Under the pieces are notes generated by a model. The model saw nothing but the letters and a program-made list of their open reading frames with translations. It made no database searches and had not been told where the DNA came from. The translations under genes and the position numbers were made by a program. From Verrucomicrobia bacterium UBA4286 (GTDB lineage: Bacteria; Verrucomicrobiota; Kiritimatiellia; RFP12; UBA1067), in assembly GCA_002395905.1 (NCBI GenBank), contig DGVK01000236.1:1-11852 (forward strand): a stretch of DNA of 11,852 nt, written 5' to 3'. Below, one piece after another: positions 1 to 6,937 of this stretch (its first letter is position 1; the number at the start of each line of letters is the position of its first letter).

Positions 1-3
1 TGG

Positions 4-47
4 GGGGTAGCACCGTCCTACCCCTAGGGGTAGCGCCGCGCCACCCC
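4..47. repeat. Two tandem palindromic units, period 23 bases
   Basis: Two 21-base units (4-24 and 27-47) start 23 bases apart and match at 17 of 21 positions. Each begins GGGGTAGC and ends ACCCC, so unit 1 can fold on itself (GGGGTAG at 4-10 against CTACCCC at 18-24). The junction also forms a perfect 16-base palindrome, CTACCCCTAGGGGTAG, at 18-33. The array may continue to the left of the window. It could be a dispersed intergenic palindromic repeat or a termination structure; no T-run follows in either direction. Confidence 0.7.
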
Positions 48-52
48 CTGCC

Positions 53-76
53 CGGGCGAGCGGGCGTCCTCGCCCG
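53..76. repeat. GC-rich inverted repeat (hairpin)
   Basis: CGGGCGAG at 53-60 is the exact reverse complement of CTCGCCCG at 69-76, with an 8-base loop. The stem would be very stable, but neither side has a T-run, so it is not a classic intrinsic terminator. It directly follows the palindromic units at 4-47. Confidence 0.6.
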
Positions 77-136
77 TTGCCGTGACTCTGTCTACGAGGA
101 GCATATCAACCGCCCCATTCCACTCCATTGAAGCAG

Positions 137-151
137 GAAGCGGACCGCTTC
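137..151. repeat. Interrupted palindrome, 7+1+7 bases
   Basis: GAAGCGG and CCGCTTC flank a single central base. This could be a small operator or a chance palindrome. No promoter is visible next to it. Confidence 0.4.
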
Positions 152-228
152 ATCGCAAAAATCCGCCGCGCTTGAGCGCAATGGGAAGAGCGCCGCGAGA
201 CGCAACGCATACGAGGTCCGGCGCGAGT

Positions 229-258
229 GCGACTGCGACTGCTGTTGCGACTGCGACT
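229..258. repeat. GCGACT hexamer microsatellite
   Basis: Five 6-base units in a row: GCGACT twice, one diverged unit (GCTGTT), then GCGACT twice more. It lies in non-coding DNA. The sequence is prone to slippage and no function is evident. Confidence 0.6.
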
Positions 259-307
259 AGCCCGACAGCACTGGGGCCTGACGGGGTTCCCGCCTGCTCG
301 GAAGAAC

Positions 308-352
308 TAAATGCGACCATGTGCCATCAAGGCACAGAATTAGTCGCATTTA
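308..352 (-). terminator. Long stem-loop, probable end of the cluster transcript
   Basis: A perfect 10-base inverted repeat (TAAATGCGAC at 308-317, GTCGCATTTA at 343-352) encloses a second 5-base stem (GTGCC at 321-325, GGCAC at 331-335) with a 5-base loop. The internal loop is asymmetric, 3 against 7 bases. On the minus strand the structure is followed by TAGTTCTTCC, only a weak T-rich tail. It sits about 145 bases after the regulator stop and covers the end of the small ORF at 327-479. A terminator or transcript-stabilising hairpin fits best, but a mobile palindromic repeat is also possible. Confidence 0.5.
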
Positions 353-479
353 CTTTGGGAAGCGACCATCCCCGCGCCGATGCCATTTCTGGCACGAAAT
401 GACAGCCTGCCGCCAGTATAATCGCGACCGACCACAAGACTGCCGCAGGCATGGCATTTGCGCGAACGGAGTCGGCCAT
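327..479 (-). CDS. Short lipoprotein-like ORF, possibly a truncated secreted protein
   Basis: I do not recognise this 50-residue product. Two things support translation. Its ATG lies 17 bases after the regulator stop, behind the purine-rich sequence AAAGGAAGGTGGAG, with AAGG about 8 bases or more from the start. Its N-terminus also looks like a lipoprotein signal: a short charged start, a hydrophobic stretch at about residues 10-24, and a lipobox LAAGC ending at Cys26. Only about 24 residues follow before the stop, which lies inside the stem-loop at 308-352. It could be a genuine small lipoprotein, or the start of a larger exported protein cut short. An in-frame ATG at 518 overlaps the regulator and is less likely to be used. 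Confidence 0.4.
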   Translation of the reverse strand: MADSVRANAMPAAVLWSVAIILAAGCHFVPEMASARGWSLPKVNATNSVP

Positions 480-496
480 GATCTCCACCTTCCTTT

Positions 497-1693
497 TCAT
501 GCATTCGTCTTCCGCCATTCACGAGGCGAACACCCCATGCGCTTTTTAAAATGCTTGCGGAAGAATGACGCTGATTCGTAGCCGCAGGCATTGGCTATAT
601 CTTCCAGCCGGAAACCATGTCTGGGCATGAGCTCAAGCGCTCTGGCAAAGCGGACATCATGTATTTCATCAAGTATTGAATGACCGGCCACCTCTCGAAA
701 ACGAATCTCCGCCCAGCGGCGTGAACATCCCATGATTCCCGCCACATCGCCCGACTCCAACCTGTCGCAGGCGTGGCGGCGAATGTGTTCAATGGCCTTG
801 GCCACTCTGAAATCAGCGATTCTGAACATGCGCGTTGATGCACGTTGAACAAGCCCCGTAGCGCCAAAAAGCGCAGTGCGGCATGGCGGGTTTCCGCACT
901 TCATCTGCTCCGCCAGAAGCATCGCCGCAAGTTCACCGGCCCGCACATTGTCGGTAGTAATGCTGGAAATCGAGACTGCGGCGTTTTCACAGATATCAGT
1001 ATCGTTGTCGACGCCGACAACGGCTATCTCGTAAGGCACGGCGATATTGCGGGAAGCACAGATTCCAACAATCTGTTCGGCGCACCAATCGTTCGCGGCG
1101 AGCACTCCGCACGGCTTTGGAAGAGTGGCGATCCATGCATCCAACCGACGTCTCCATTCCTGCAATCCGCGGTCTGACGGCGGATTGAAGCAGCGGAAAG
1201 TCTTGCCGTTCTGCACAACAAAATCGGCAAAAGACTCTCCACGTTCGCGACTCCACAAAGTTTCTTTCGGCCACGAGACAAATGCATAGTTCTCAAAACC
1301 AAGCGGCAGAAGCACACGTACCGCCTGTTCGGCGATCGATCTGGCATCGCTTGAAACACACGACACTCGCCGCCCGTGAATTGACGGCGGGCAGTCAAGG
1401 AACACGACGGGAACATTTCCAAAGAGACGTGGCATGATGTCAGGCGGCTCCCCGCCACATTCGACAATACATCCTGCCGGATGCCAGAATTTGAGCAGCG
1501 ACCGTATGTTGCGCCGATCTTCGCCAAGCGAACAGTGGAACCGGTTCACGGTGGCTGTGCCGTATTCGACAGTCTGCACCGACCAATCCGCATCTCTGGC
1601 ATAGACAGCGATGCCAGACATCTCATCCCGGTCACGCTTAAGGATGGAACGCTGAAGAACAAGCACCGTCTTTCGCTCTGTCTGCCTACTCAT
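497..1693 (-). CDS. XylR-like transcriptional regulator (LacI-type sensor + AraC HTH)
   Basis: Cytoplasmic sugar-responsive regulator of 398 residues. Residues ~9-285 resemble a periplasmic-binding-protein/LacI sensor, seen in the stretch around GVLAANDWCAEQIVG (196-210) and the segment AVVGVDND (224-231). Residues ~295-395 form an AraC-type double helix-turn-helix, with MGCSRRWAE near 321-329 and the second-helix signature IANACGYESASFFRKHFKK (366-384). This architecture is typical of XylR-like regulators that sit in carbohydrate loci of Verrucomicrobia and Planctomycetes. The start at 1693 is supported by AAGGGAG about 8 bases upstream and a TGCTATAAT extended -10 at 1715-1723. The gene is 38 bases downstream of the GH127 gene, so it can be transcribed alone or by read-through. 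It probably controls the neighbouring glycosidase genes; the inducing sugar cannot be read from the sequence. Confidence 0.9.
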   Translation of the reverse strand: MSRQTERKTVLVLQRSILKRDRDEMSGIAVYARDADWSVQTVEYGTATVNRFHCSLGEDRRNIRSLLKFWHPAGCIVECGGEPPDIMPRLFGNVPVVFLDCPPSIHGRRVSCVSSDARSIAEQAVRVLLPLGFENYAFVSWPKETLWSRERGESFADFVVQNGKTFRCFNPPSDRGLQEWRRRLDAWIATLPKPCGVLAANDWCAEQIVGICASRNIAVPYEIAVVGVDNDTDICENAAVSISSITTDNVRAGELAAMLLAEQMKCGNPPCRTALFGATGLVQRASTRMFRIADFRVAKAIEHIRRHACDRLESGDVAGIMGCSRRWAEIRFREVAGHSILDEIHDVRFARALELMPRHGFRLEDIANACGYESASFFRKHFKKRMGCSPREWRKTNA

Positions 1694-1714
1694 ACCGCAT
1701 CTCCCTTACGCGAT

Positions 1715-1723
1715 ATTATAGCA
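1715..1723 (-). promoter_or_regulatory. Extended -10 promoter of the regulator gene
   Basis: The minus strand reads TATGCTATAAT, a perfect -10 hexamer with the TG extension, predicting a transcript start near 1708 and a ~15-base leader containing the ribosome binding site AAGGGAG. No good -35 box is seen, as is common with extended -10 promoters. The same 11 bases occur in front of the GH31 gene, and TGCTATAAT in front of the LamG gene. Confidence 0.65.
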
Positions 1724-1731
1724 TATCAACT

Positions 1732-3684
1732 TCACCCGCCGTCCATCCACGGAAAGAGCGCAATGCGCACCCGGGTCAAGCCGAACGGAACGAGAGAGAT
1801 CGTCTCGATTTCACCGTCTTCTCTTGGCAATGGCGACGGGGGCGGGTCTACGGCACGGCCGGCGGTCACCTTTCGCATATGTCCCCACCCGCCAAAATCC
1901 GTGCGGACGGCGCAGGCCCTCAGTTCCAGTCCGGTTTCACACACCTTTTCGCCGACAATGCGCCCGTCCCGCCCCAGCAGCAATGCATATCCCCACGACG
2001 ACACAGGGCGGATCTCCTTGCGTGGAAATCCGCAAATCCCGTCTTCAATCCATCTATCCTCATACGGAACCTTGTATCTCTTTACCTCGCTTTCCTCCCC
2101 TGTGATTTTCAACGCATAGAGCAAAGCCCCGCGCCTGACTGCAACGGCACCTCGTTCCCAATATGACAGCCGTGTCTTCTGCGGGAACGTAAGCGTTATC
2201 ACATCGCCAACCTTCCAGACCCGTGAAATCCGCCGGAATCGCAAAGGGGACGTTTCACCGCACACTTCGAAATCCGCTCCGTTCACCTTCACTGTCGCGT
2301 TCTCGCACCATGCGGGAATTCTGACGAACAGCGGCCATTCTCCGCCATTCGTCGCATTGATTTCCAGCTGCACTTCTTCACCAAACGGATACATTCCGCT
2401 TTCTGCAACAGTAGCCGTCGGCGTTGAAACCGTGCAGGGGCCATACGCAACTGCCGCAAGTCCGCCGCCATGCGACATCCACATCGACTGCACAAACTTC
2501 GGCCACGCCATGTGAAAGTTGGATCGGCAGCAGCCGAAGCCGGAATGCGGACCGGGACAGATTGCGCCGACGTCCTCCCCGTTGTTTGCGAAGTTAAGCG
2601 GCCGGTCTATGCAGGCGGGCTGGTTAATCAGACTGTAGTATGTTATTCCGCGCCCGTCTGTCGCGACCATGGACATGAGCGTATTGTAGGCGACAACCTC
2701 CAAGTCGTCCGCCGCCTTGACATCGCCGAATGAGGCGATTTGCGTCTGACAACTCACTATACGCTCGGCCACGGCACAGAGTTCCGTCCCCCCGCTTGCG
2801 CTTCGGTCGCTCAACTGCTCGCTTCCATTCAACATGAAATCCGGCCTCCCGTAGCATTTCATCAGCCAGCCATCCGATGAAAACGCCGCATGGTAAGCCG
2901 TCCGCTTCAGATTATCGCCGTCAAGCCGCCACTGCAACGCAGGAGTCTTGAGCCCCTGCATGAAATTTACGATGTGACAGCAGAAGCCGTTGCCATTGTC
3001 ACCGTCGCCGGGATTCCCGCCGCGCCTGTAATAATGCGTCCAGTCTGTGGACTGCGCCGCAACACACTCCGCAAATTCCCGCCACTCGTCCTTGCCCGTC
3101 TTTCCGTAAAGCCAAAGAACGACATCCAACTCGTCGCCGGCCCGCGCAACAGCCCAGCGCGATTCGGCAGACAGCGGATATGCTTCGAATTCGGCACGCT
3201 GAAAACGAAAATACCGTTCAAGAAATGGAACAATCCGCACATCACCTGTTGCATCAGCCCAGTCCCGCAGCAGCTGGATCGCAATCATGTTGACCCACCA
3301 GTTTCGGCTCTTCGGCCCGAAATCTCCGTTCGCACGCTGGGAGAGAATAATCGCATCCACCCAGCGTGTCGCTTTTTTCTTCAGCGCCGCATCATCAAGA
3401 ACAAACGCCAGCGCGACCAAACCCTTCGCATAGTACGGGCCCCGTTCCCATGCATACATCCCACCTGATTTGCCGCCCGTAAGCCAGTCAGACTTCCCGA
3501 TGTCATCATACAGCTCCTCGGCATGGCCTGTAAGACCTTCTGCCTGACGCACCAGTCTATCGCGCAAAAAACCTTCCGGTCTGACGCTTCCAAGCGGCAA
3601 CACATCCATCACCGTCGGGCGGACATCCCCCGCAACCACCCCGTTTGCCAGAAGCGCCAAGAATGCAACCAATAGAGTTTTCAT
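1732..3684 (-). CDS. Exported GH127-type beta-L-arabinofuranosidase
   Basis: Probable zinc-dependent glycoside hydrolase (DUF1680/GH127 clan) that removes beta-L-arabinofuranosyl groups. It has 650 residues and a Sec signal peptide at 1-19 (hydrophobic 3-16, then VVAG). An alpha/alpha-barrel body follows, with GLKTPALQW at 244-252. The GH127 active site is recognisable by position: E301-x-C303 in GGTELC and the pair C385-C386 in FGCCRSN. In the characterised enzyme HypBA1 the equivalent Glu-x-Cys and Cys-Cys ligands bind zinc, and the first Cys of the pair is the nucleophile. E289 in GSEQLS is the likely acid/base. A beta-sandwich region follows from ~residue 410. The start lies 12 bases after the MBL-gene stop, with GAGG over that stop as a possible ribosome binding site, so the two are probably co-transcribed. 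Another activity within the GH127/142/146 clan is possible. Confidence 0.85.
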   Translation of the reverse strand: MKTLLVAFLALLANGVVAGDVRPTVMDVLPLGSVRPEGFLRDRLVRQAEGLTGHAEELYDDIGKSDWLTGGKSGGMYAWERGPYYAKGLVALAFVLDDAALKKKATRWVDAIILSQRANGDFGPKSRNWWVNMIAIQLLRDWADATGDVRIVPFLERYFRFQRAEFEAYPLSAESRWAVARAGDELDVVLWLYGKTGKDEWREFAECVAAQSTDWTHYYRRGGNPGDGDNGNGFCCHIVNFMQGLKTPALQWRLDGDNLKRTAYHAAFSSDGWLMKCYGRPDFMLNGSEQLSDRSASGGTELCAVAERIVSCQTQIASFGDVKAADDLEVVAYNTLMSMVATDGRGITYYSLINQPACIDRPLNFANNGEDVGAICPGPHSGFGCCRSNFHMAWPKFVQSMWMSHGGGLAAVAYGPCTVSTPTATVAESGMYPFGEEVQLEINATNGGEWPLFVRIPAWCENATVKVNGADFEVCGETSPLRFRRISRVWKVGDVITLTFPQKTRLSYWERGAVAVRRGALLYALKITGEESEVKRYKVPYEDRWIEDGICGFPRKEIRPVSSWGYALLLGRDGRIVGEKVCETGLELRACAVRTDFGGWGHMRKVTAGRAVDPPPSPLPREDGEIETISLVPFGLTRVRIALFPWMDGG

Positions 3685-3696
3685 CCTGTCTCTGCC

Positions 3697-4599
3697 TCAC
3701 GCCTTGCCGATCGGCTTGAAAATCACTTCCAGTCCATCGTGAGCAAGAGCAAGACCTGACGGCATCTCGTCGTCGAACGTCTTCTGCCCCCATTCATAAT
3801 AACCGATGTGGGTGAGATAAACGGGCTGCCCGGGACTGGGCATATAGCGACCTTTTCCGGGCTTGAGATAACTCGTGAAGATTTCATTCACCGTGGAGGC
3901 CGTTGAATGGGAGATGTTCAGCGCGCCAAACTTCTGTAATGGATTTCCCGTCGCCTCCATGATGACAGCGGTGATCGGTTCTTTTTTTGTGAAGCCATGA
4001 AAGAACACGGTGGACATCAGTCCTGACGTGTCAGTTGCGTACAACAGTCGCACGACCCCGTCTGCACAATGCTTGGATACCTTGTAGATGAGTGCCTGTT
4101 CGTGCGGTCTGCCCGTCCAGTGATTCCCCGGCAAAGGCAGAATCTCATATCCGTCAAGACTGAACGGCACACACACGTCAAGCGGATGGATGGTCGGGGC
4201 TTCGCCGCCGATCTCCGAGACCGCCTTGGCGAAGTCGCGTCTCGCGTCCTCAAGCCAGCCGCGCTGAAGATAGACATCCCTTACGCCAAGCCGCACCGCC
4301 GCCTTTGGGTCGTAATGGTCACCGTGCGAATGGGTGTAGATGATCGTCTTTGGCCGACATCCATCAGGCAGCATGTCGGCTGCCATCCAAGTGTAGTCGA
4401 TAAGAAAACTACCATCAATCAGAACACTTGAATAGCGCCGAAATATTTTGGACGTGCGCGGCTCACGCTCCCAGCAGGCAGAGCCGCTGCCGAGGAATCG
4501 CACATGCAAGCCTTCATCGGGCGGTGCAGCAAGTATGTCACGCCCTGCCGCCGCAAACGACGCCATGGCACCCAAGAAACTCCTTCTTGCCATTTCCAT
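3697..4599 (-). CDS. Tat-exported MBL-fold metallo-hydrolase
   Basis: Metallo-beta-lactamase-fold hydrolase of 300 residues with two metal ions expected. The N-terminus carries a twin-arginine motif, ARRSFLG (4-10), then a short hydrophobic stretch ending near AAAGRDILAA, which suggests export of the folded, metal-loaded protein. The core motif HSHGDH (H90, H92, D94, H95), H160 in PGNHW, D190 in YATDTSG and H264 in YLTHIG supply the expected ligands. The opening LHVRFLGSGSA resembles PhnP-type cyclic phosphodiesterases, but the substrate is unknown and PhnP-like members are usually cytoplasmic. The start is 6 bases after the LamG-gene stop and no good ribosome binding site is visible, so translation is probably coupled. 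Bases 4477-4600, covering codons 1-41, are duplicated perfectly at 6935-7058. Confidence 0.85.
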   Translation of the reverse strand: MEMARRSFLGAMASFAAAGRDILAAPPDEGLHVRFLGSGSACWEREPRTSKIFRRYSSVLIDGSFLIDYTWMAADMLPDGCRPKTIIYTHSHGDHYDPKAAVRLGVRDVYLQRGWLEDARRDFAKAVSEIGGEAPTIHPLDVCVPFSLDGYEILPLPGNHWTGRPHEQALIYKVSKHCADGVVRLLYATDTSGLMSTVFFHGFTKKEPITAVIMEATGNPLQKFGALNISHSTASTVNEIFTSYLKPGKGRYMPSPGQPVYLTHIGYYEWGQKTFDDEMPSGLALAHDGLEVIFKPIGKA

Positions 4600-4600
4600 C
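4477..4600 (-). repeat. 124-base direct repeat, copy A (start of the intact MBL gene)
   Basis: This block is identical over all 124 bases to 6935-7058. It begins one base before the MBL start codon and ends after codon 41. The bases outside it differ from copy B on both sides. The two copies flank 2334 bases that hold the LamG gene and its promoter. Confidence 0.95.
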
Positions 4601-4605
4601 AGCGT

Positions 4606-6831
4606 TTACTTCAAAATTATAACCATACCCAGAGGTGCGTTATAGACCGCAACGGAAACCGGCGAACCATGACAGTCTTCACCAAAGATAGAATATACCG
4701 GTATGACAGTGTAGATGTCAGTCTTGCCGCCTTTCGCCCATGTTACGGTCAGATTGCCGTCTGTGCCTCCGGCAACCGCCGCACCGTTCTTCGTCCACTT
4801 GTAAGACTGAGCGCCAACGGCGACGGCTGAAAGGACTTTTGAACCTTCACTCTTCGTCAGTGTTCCGCCCTGCGGCAAAACCACCCACTCCTCCGCACCG
4901 CCTCGACCGCGTCCAGAGACGACGAGCTTCGCGTCCGTTAGCGGCGTGTCAGTCACCTTGTCATACATCGCCGGGACGCCCCCATGCACGCACGGCACGT
5001 AGTCGCGGACGAGTTTGTCGCCTTCCCATATCTTCAAGTGATAGATGCGACTGCGCCCGTAATAGTTGAACGTAGAGCCGTCCGTGGATGCAGAAAGTGC
5101 GAAGAGACCGAGCGGACGGTTCGACGTGCCCGTGCTTTGGCCAATCCGCGAATCTGTCGACTCGTTTCTAAATACGTCATAGAGGCTGTACTGCTTAACG
5201 CTTTTGGCCGCCACGTCATAGACGACCTTGCGCCGCCACATTACGGCGCTCTCCAGCCCCCCGCCCCAGCCGCCAAGGTTCGGCTCGACGTTTCCGCTGC
5301 CGTTCACAAGCAAGCAAAGCGTCGTGCCGCTTCCGTCGCGCGTGCCAAAGACGCCGGCTGCTTTTGCGAAAGCGAGCGTCGCATAGTTGGTCGGCATTAT
5401 CTGGTAGTCGATTTCCACCTTTGTCGTGTCCGTAGGAAAATAGCCGGTATTCAACGCCACATTTCCGAACGACTCCGCGTAGGCGTCCTGCTCGACAGCG
5501 CCTTTCACTGCGATGGCACCGCCAGGCTCAGAGCCCCCGACATGGACGATATCGGTCGAGTTGTTGAATGACGGAGCCACGAAGCGCGAACCTGCCAAAA
5601 GTCCGACGCGGCCCTCCTGCACCGTCGGCACGTAATCGTATTTCAACACGTTGCTCTCGTAGATTTTCACACCGTAGATCTTCATGGGCGCACAATGCCA
5701 GGAGCCGTTGGCCCACGAACCGACACGGATCGGGTTCGGCAGGGTCTCGTTAATGGCATAAGTCCCTGAAATGCCCGTCTTGAGGAAGTTCGTGACGCCC
5801 GCCGTCGTCAGCAAGATTTCGCCGTTGTGCGCGTCGAGCACGATCTTGCGCCGGACGCTGTTTGTCGCACATGCGAGCGGCAGTCCCGTATCCACCTGCC
5901 GGTATGTGTTCGTTCCGAGGCTCGCGAGAAGTTTGTCGTCTTCCGCGCGCAGTTCGAAGAGCGGACCCGAATCCGAATTCTTGTGGCTGGAGAGCGCGAC
6001 CCACGTCCAAACCCTGTTCGTCGGAGAGAAGGCATAGTCGAGTTCGATGCGCGTGTTCGCGCCGGGTTTATATGGGTTGTTCGAAGAATCCTTGAGCTCG
6101 ATGTAATGTCCACCGGACTTCTGGCCATTGTTGCCGCCGTTGTTGCCGACGAGTTCCACGTAGCCATCGTCTGGAATCTCGTCCACATCGCCGCCGGCGG
6201 AGAGAGTGCCCGGATCGGCAGTGTGAAAGACGGCATCCACCGTGTTTAAGAAGCCCGCGACGCCGCCCTTGACGCACGGCCGCCAGTCGAGAACCGTCAC
6301 GCCGTCCTCCGTCGCCTTGAACGAGTAGATCCGGCACGAGCCGTAGTCGGTGTTCGTCCAGCCGTACGTGGATTTGCCCATCGCAAACAACATGAGCGGA
6401 CGGTCGCTCTTCCCGTTGTCGAGAATCTTCGTCGTGTCGTCCTTTGTCGCGACGGGCGAGGTGGCACCGTGCTCGTAGAGTTCGACCTTGCGGTTTGGCA
6501 GATCGAACTTCGCCGTATAGCGCGTTGTGCTCGACCTGACCATGCCGCCGCACCAGCTACCTAAACGCGGCTCTAGACTGCCGTTGCCATTGGACCACAG
6601 GCAGCAGGATGTGCCGGAGCCGTCAATGCCGCCGAAGACCGTCTTGGATGTATCGCCGGACGTCAGCGCAAAGTCAATCTCGAGAACCGTCTTGGAATTG
6701 ACGAAATAGCCCGTGTTTATCGTCTGAGACCCAGACGCCTGGATGTAGGCGTCCTCCGCCAAAGCGATGCCGCTGATTGCAAACGCGACACCCGCTGCAA
6801 ACAACAACACTTTCATTCTGCGATTCTTCAT
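4606..6831 (-). CDS. Secreted protein with three LamG-like (concanavalin A-like) modules
   Basis: Exported protein of 741 residues from the chosen start; function unknown, glycan or surface binding likely. After a signal peptide (hydrophobic run VLLFAAGVAFAISG, cleavage near ALA-ED) come three jelly-roll-like modules at roughly residues 26-215, 222-437 and 447-642, then a small Ig-like domain at ~645-735. Modules 1 and 3 are clear copies: both contain NTGYF near their start, DGSG followed by EP-x-LG-x-W, and RPL-x-LFA. No catalytic motif and no PEP-CTERM, LPxTG or type IX sorting tail is visible. The start at 6831 is preferred because GAAAGGA lies ~8 bases upstream and the predicted transcript begins near 6856. 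An in-frame ATG at 6855 would add eight residues (MKTERNVV) and would be almost leaderless. It probably heads the transcript carrying the MBL and GH127 genes. Confidence 0.8.
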   Translation of the reverse strand: MKNRRMKVLLFAAGVAFAISGIALAEDAYIQASGSQTINTGYFVNSKTVLEIDFALTSGDTSKTVFGGIDGSGTSCCLWSNGNGSLEPRLGSWCGGMVRSSTTRYTAKFDLPNRKVELYEHGATSPVATKDDTTKILDNGKSDRPLMLFAMGKSTYGWTNTDYGSCRIYSFKATEDGVTVLDWRPCVKGGVAGFLNTVDAVFHTADPGTLSAGGDVDEIPDDGYVELVGNNGGNNGQKSGGHYIELKDSSNNPYKPGANTRIELDYAFSPTNRVWTWVALSSHKNSDSGPLFELRAEDDKLLASLGTNTYRQVDTGLPLACATNSVRRKIVLDAHNGEILLTTAGVTNFLKTGISGTYAINETLPNPIRVGSWANGSWHCAPMKIYGVKIYESNVLKYDYVPTVQEGRVGLLAGSRFVAPSFNNSTDIVHVGGSEPGGAIAVKGAVEQDAYAESFGNVALNTGYFPTDTTKVEIDYQIMPTNYATLAFAKAAGVFGTRDGSGTTLCLLVNGSGNVEPNLGGWGGGLESAVMWRRKVVYDVAAKSVKQYSLYDVFRNESTDSRIGQSTGTSNRPLGLFALSASTDGSTFNYYGRSRIYHLKIWEGDKLVRDYVPCVHGGVPAMYDKVTDTPLTDAKLVVSGRGRGGAEEWVVLPQGGTLTKSEGSKVLSAVAVGAQSYKWTKNGAAVAGGTDGNLTVTWAKGGKTDIYTVIPVYSIFGEDCHGSPVSVAVYNAPLGMVIILK

Positions 6832-6937
6832 GACAACATTCCTTTCAGTTTTCATGCATTACATTATAGCATTTCGCCTGACACCGCAACGGCCCATATA
6901 CGCATGATAAATCGCCTTGAATGCGCACATGTCCGGC
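6829..6937 (-). promoter_or_regulatory. Promoter/leader cassette, copy 1 (LamG gene)
   Basis: A 109-base block running up to and including the LamG start codon, matching 9753-9861 at 101 of 109 positions without gaps. It contains an extended -10 (TGCTATAAT, 6863-6871), a ribosome binding site (GAAAGGA) and a 50-base upstream stretch (6880-6929) identical in both copies. Within that stretch TACGCAT (6899-6905) and ATGCGCA (6921-6927) form a near-perfect inverted repeat with a 15-base spacer, a candidate regulator site. Its far end overlaps the MBL fragment by three bases (GGC). Confidence 0.85.
6863..6871 (-). promoter_or_regulatory. Extended -10 promoter of the LamG operon
   Basis: The minus strand reads TGCTATAAT, a perfect -10 with TG extension. 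The best -35 is poor (CGTTGC with 17-base spacing), which suggests dependence on the extended -10 or on an activator. The predicted transcript start is near 6856, directly at the first in-frame ATG (6855). Confidence 0.7.

Larger units (their letters stand above)
1..307. other. Non-coding left-edge region rich in small repeats
   Basis: I see no supportable gene between the left edge and the stem-loop at 308. The open frames here have no ribosome binding site and no recognisable protein features. The stretch instead holds GC-rich palindromic units (4-47), a GC hairpin (53-76), an interrupted palindrome (137-151) and a hexamer repeat (229-258), listed separately. It lies downstream of the whole minus-strand gene cluster, so it is probably the 3' intergenic region of that cluster. 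Confidence 0.6.

Noticed and set aside
4-47. Possible CRISPR array
   Set aside because: There are only two units with a 2-base gap. No spacers and no cas gene are present.
308-352. Possible integron attC site, suggested by the folded imperfect palindrome
   Set aside because: The ends do not carry the GTTRRRY/RYYYAAC core sites, and no integrase is present.
82-402. Plus-strand open frame of 106 codons near the left edge
   Set aside because: It has no ribosome binding site, includes a hexamer microsatellite and half of a stem-loop, and the protein has low-complexity Ala/Thr runs with no recognisable features.
4616-4621. TATAAT on the minus strand just before the MBL gene as an internal promoter
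   Set aside because: It lies in LamG coding sequence (the VII codons near the end), lacks the TG extension seen in the other three promoters, and has no acceptable -35.
4601-6934. LamG gene plus promoter as a transposon with target-site duplication
   Set aside because: There are no terminal inverted repeats, no transposase, and the 124-base flanking repeat is far too long for a normal target duplication. A recombination event is more likely.
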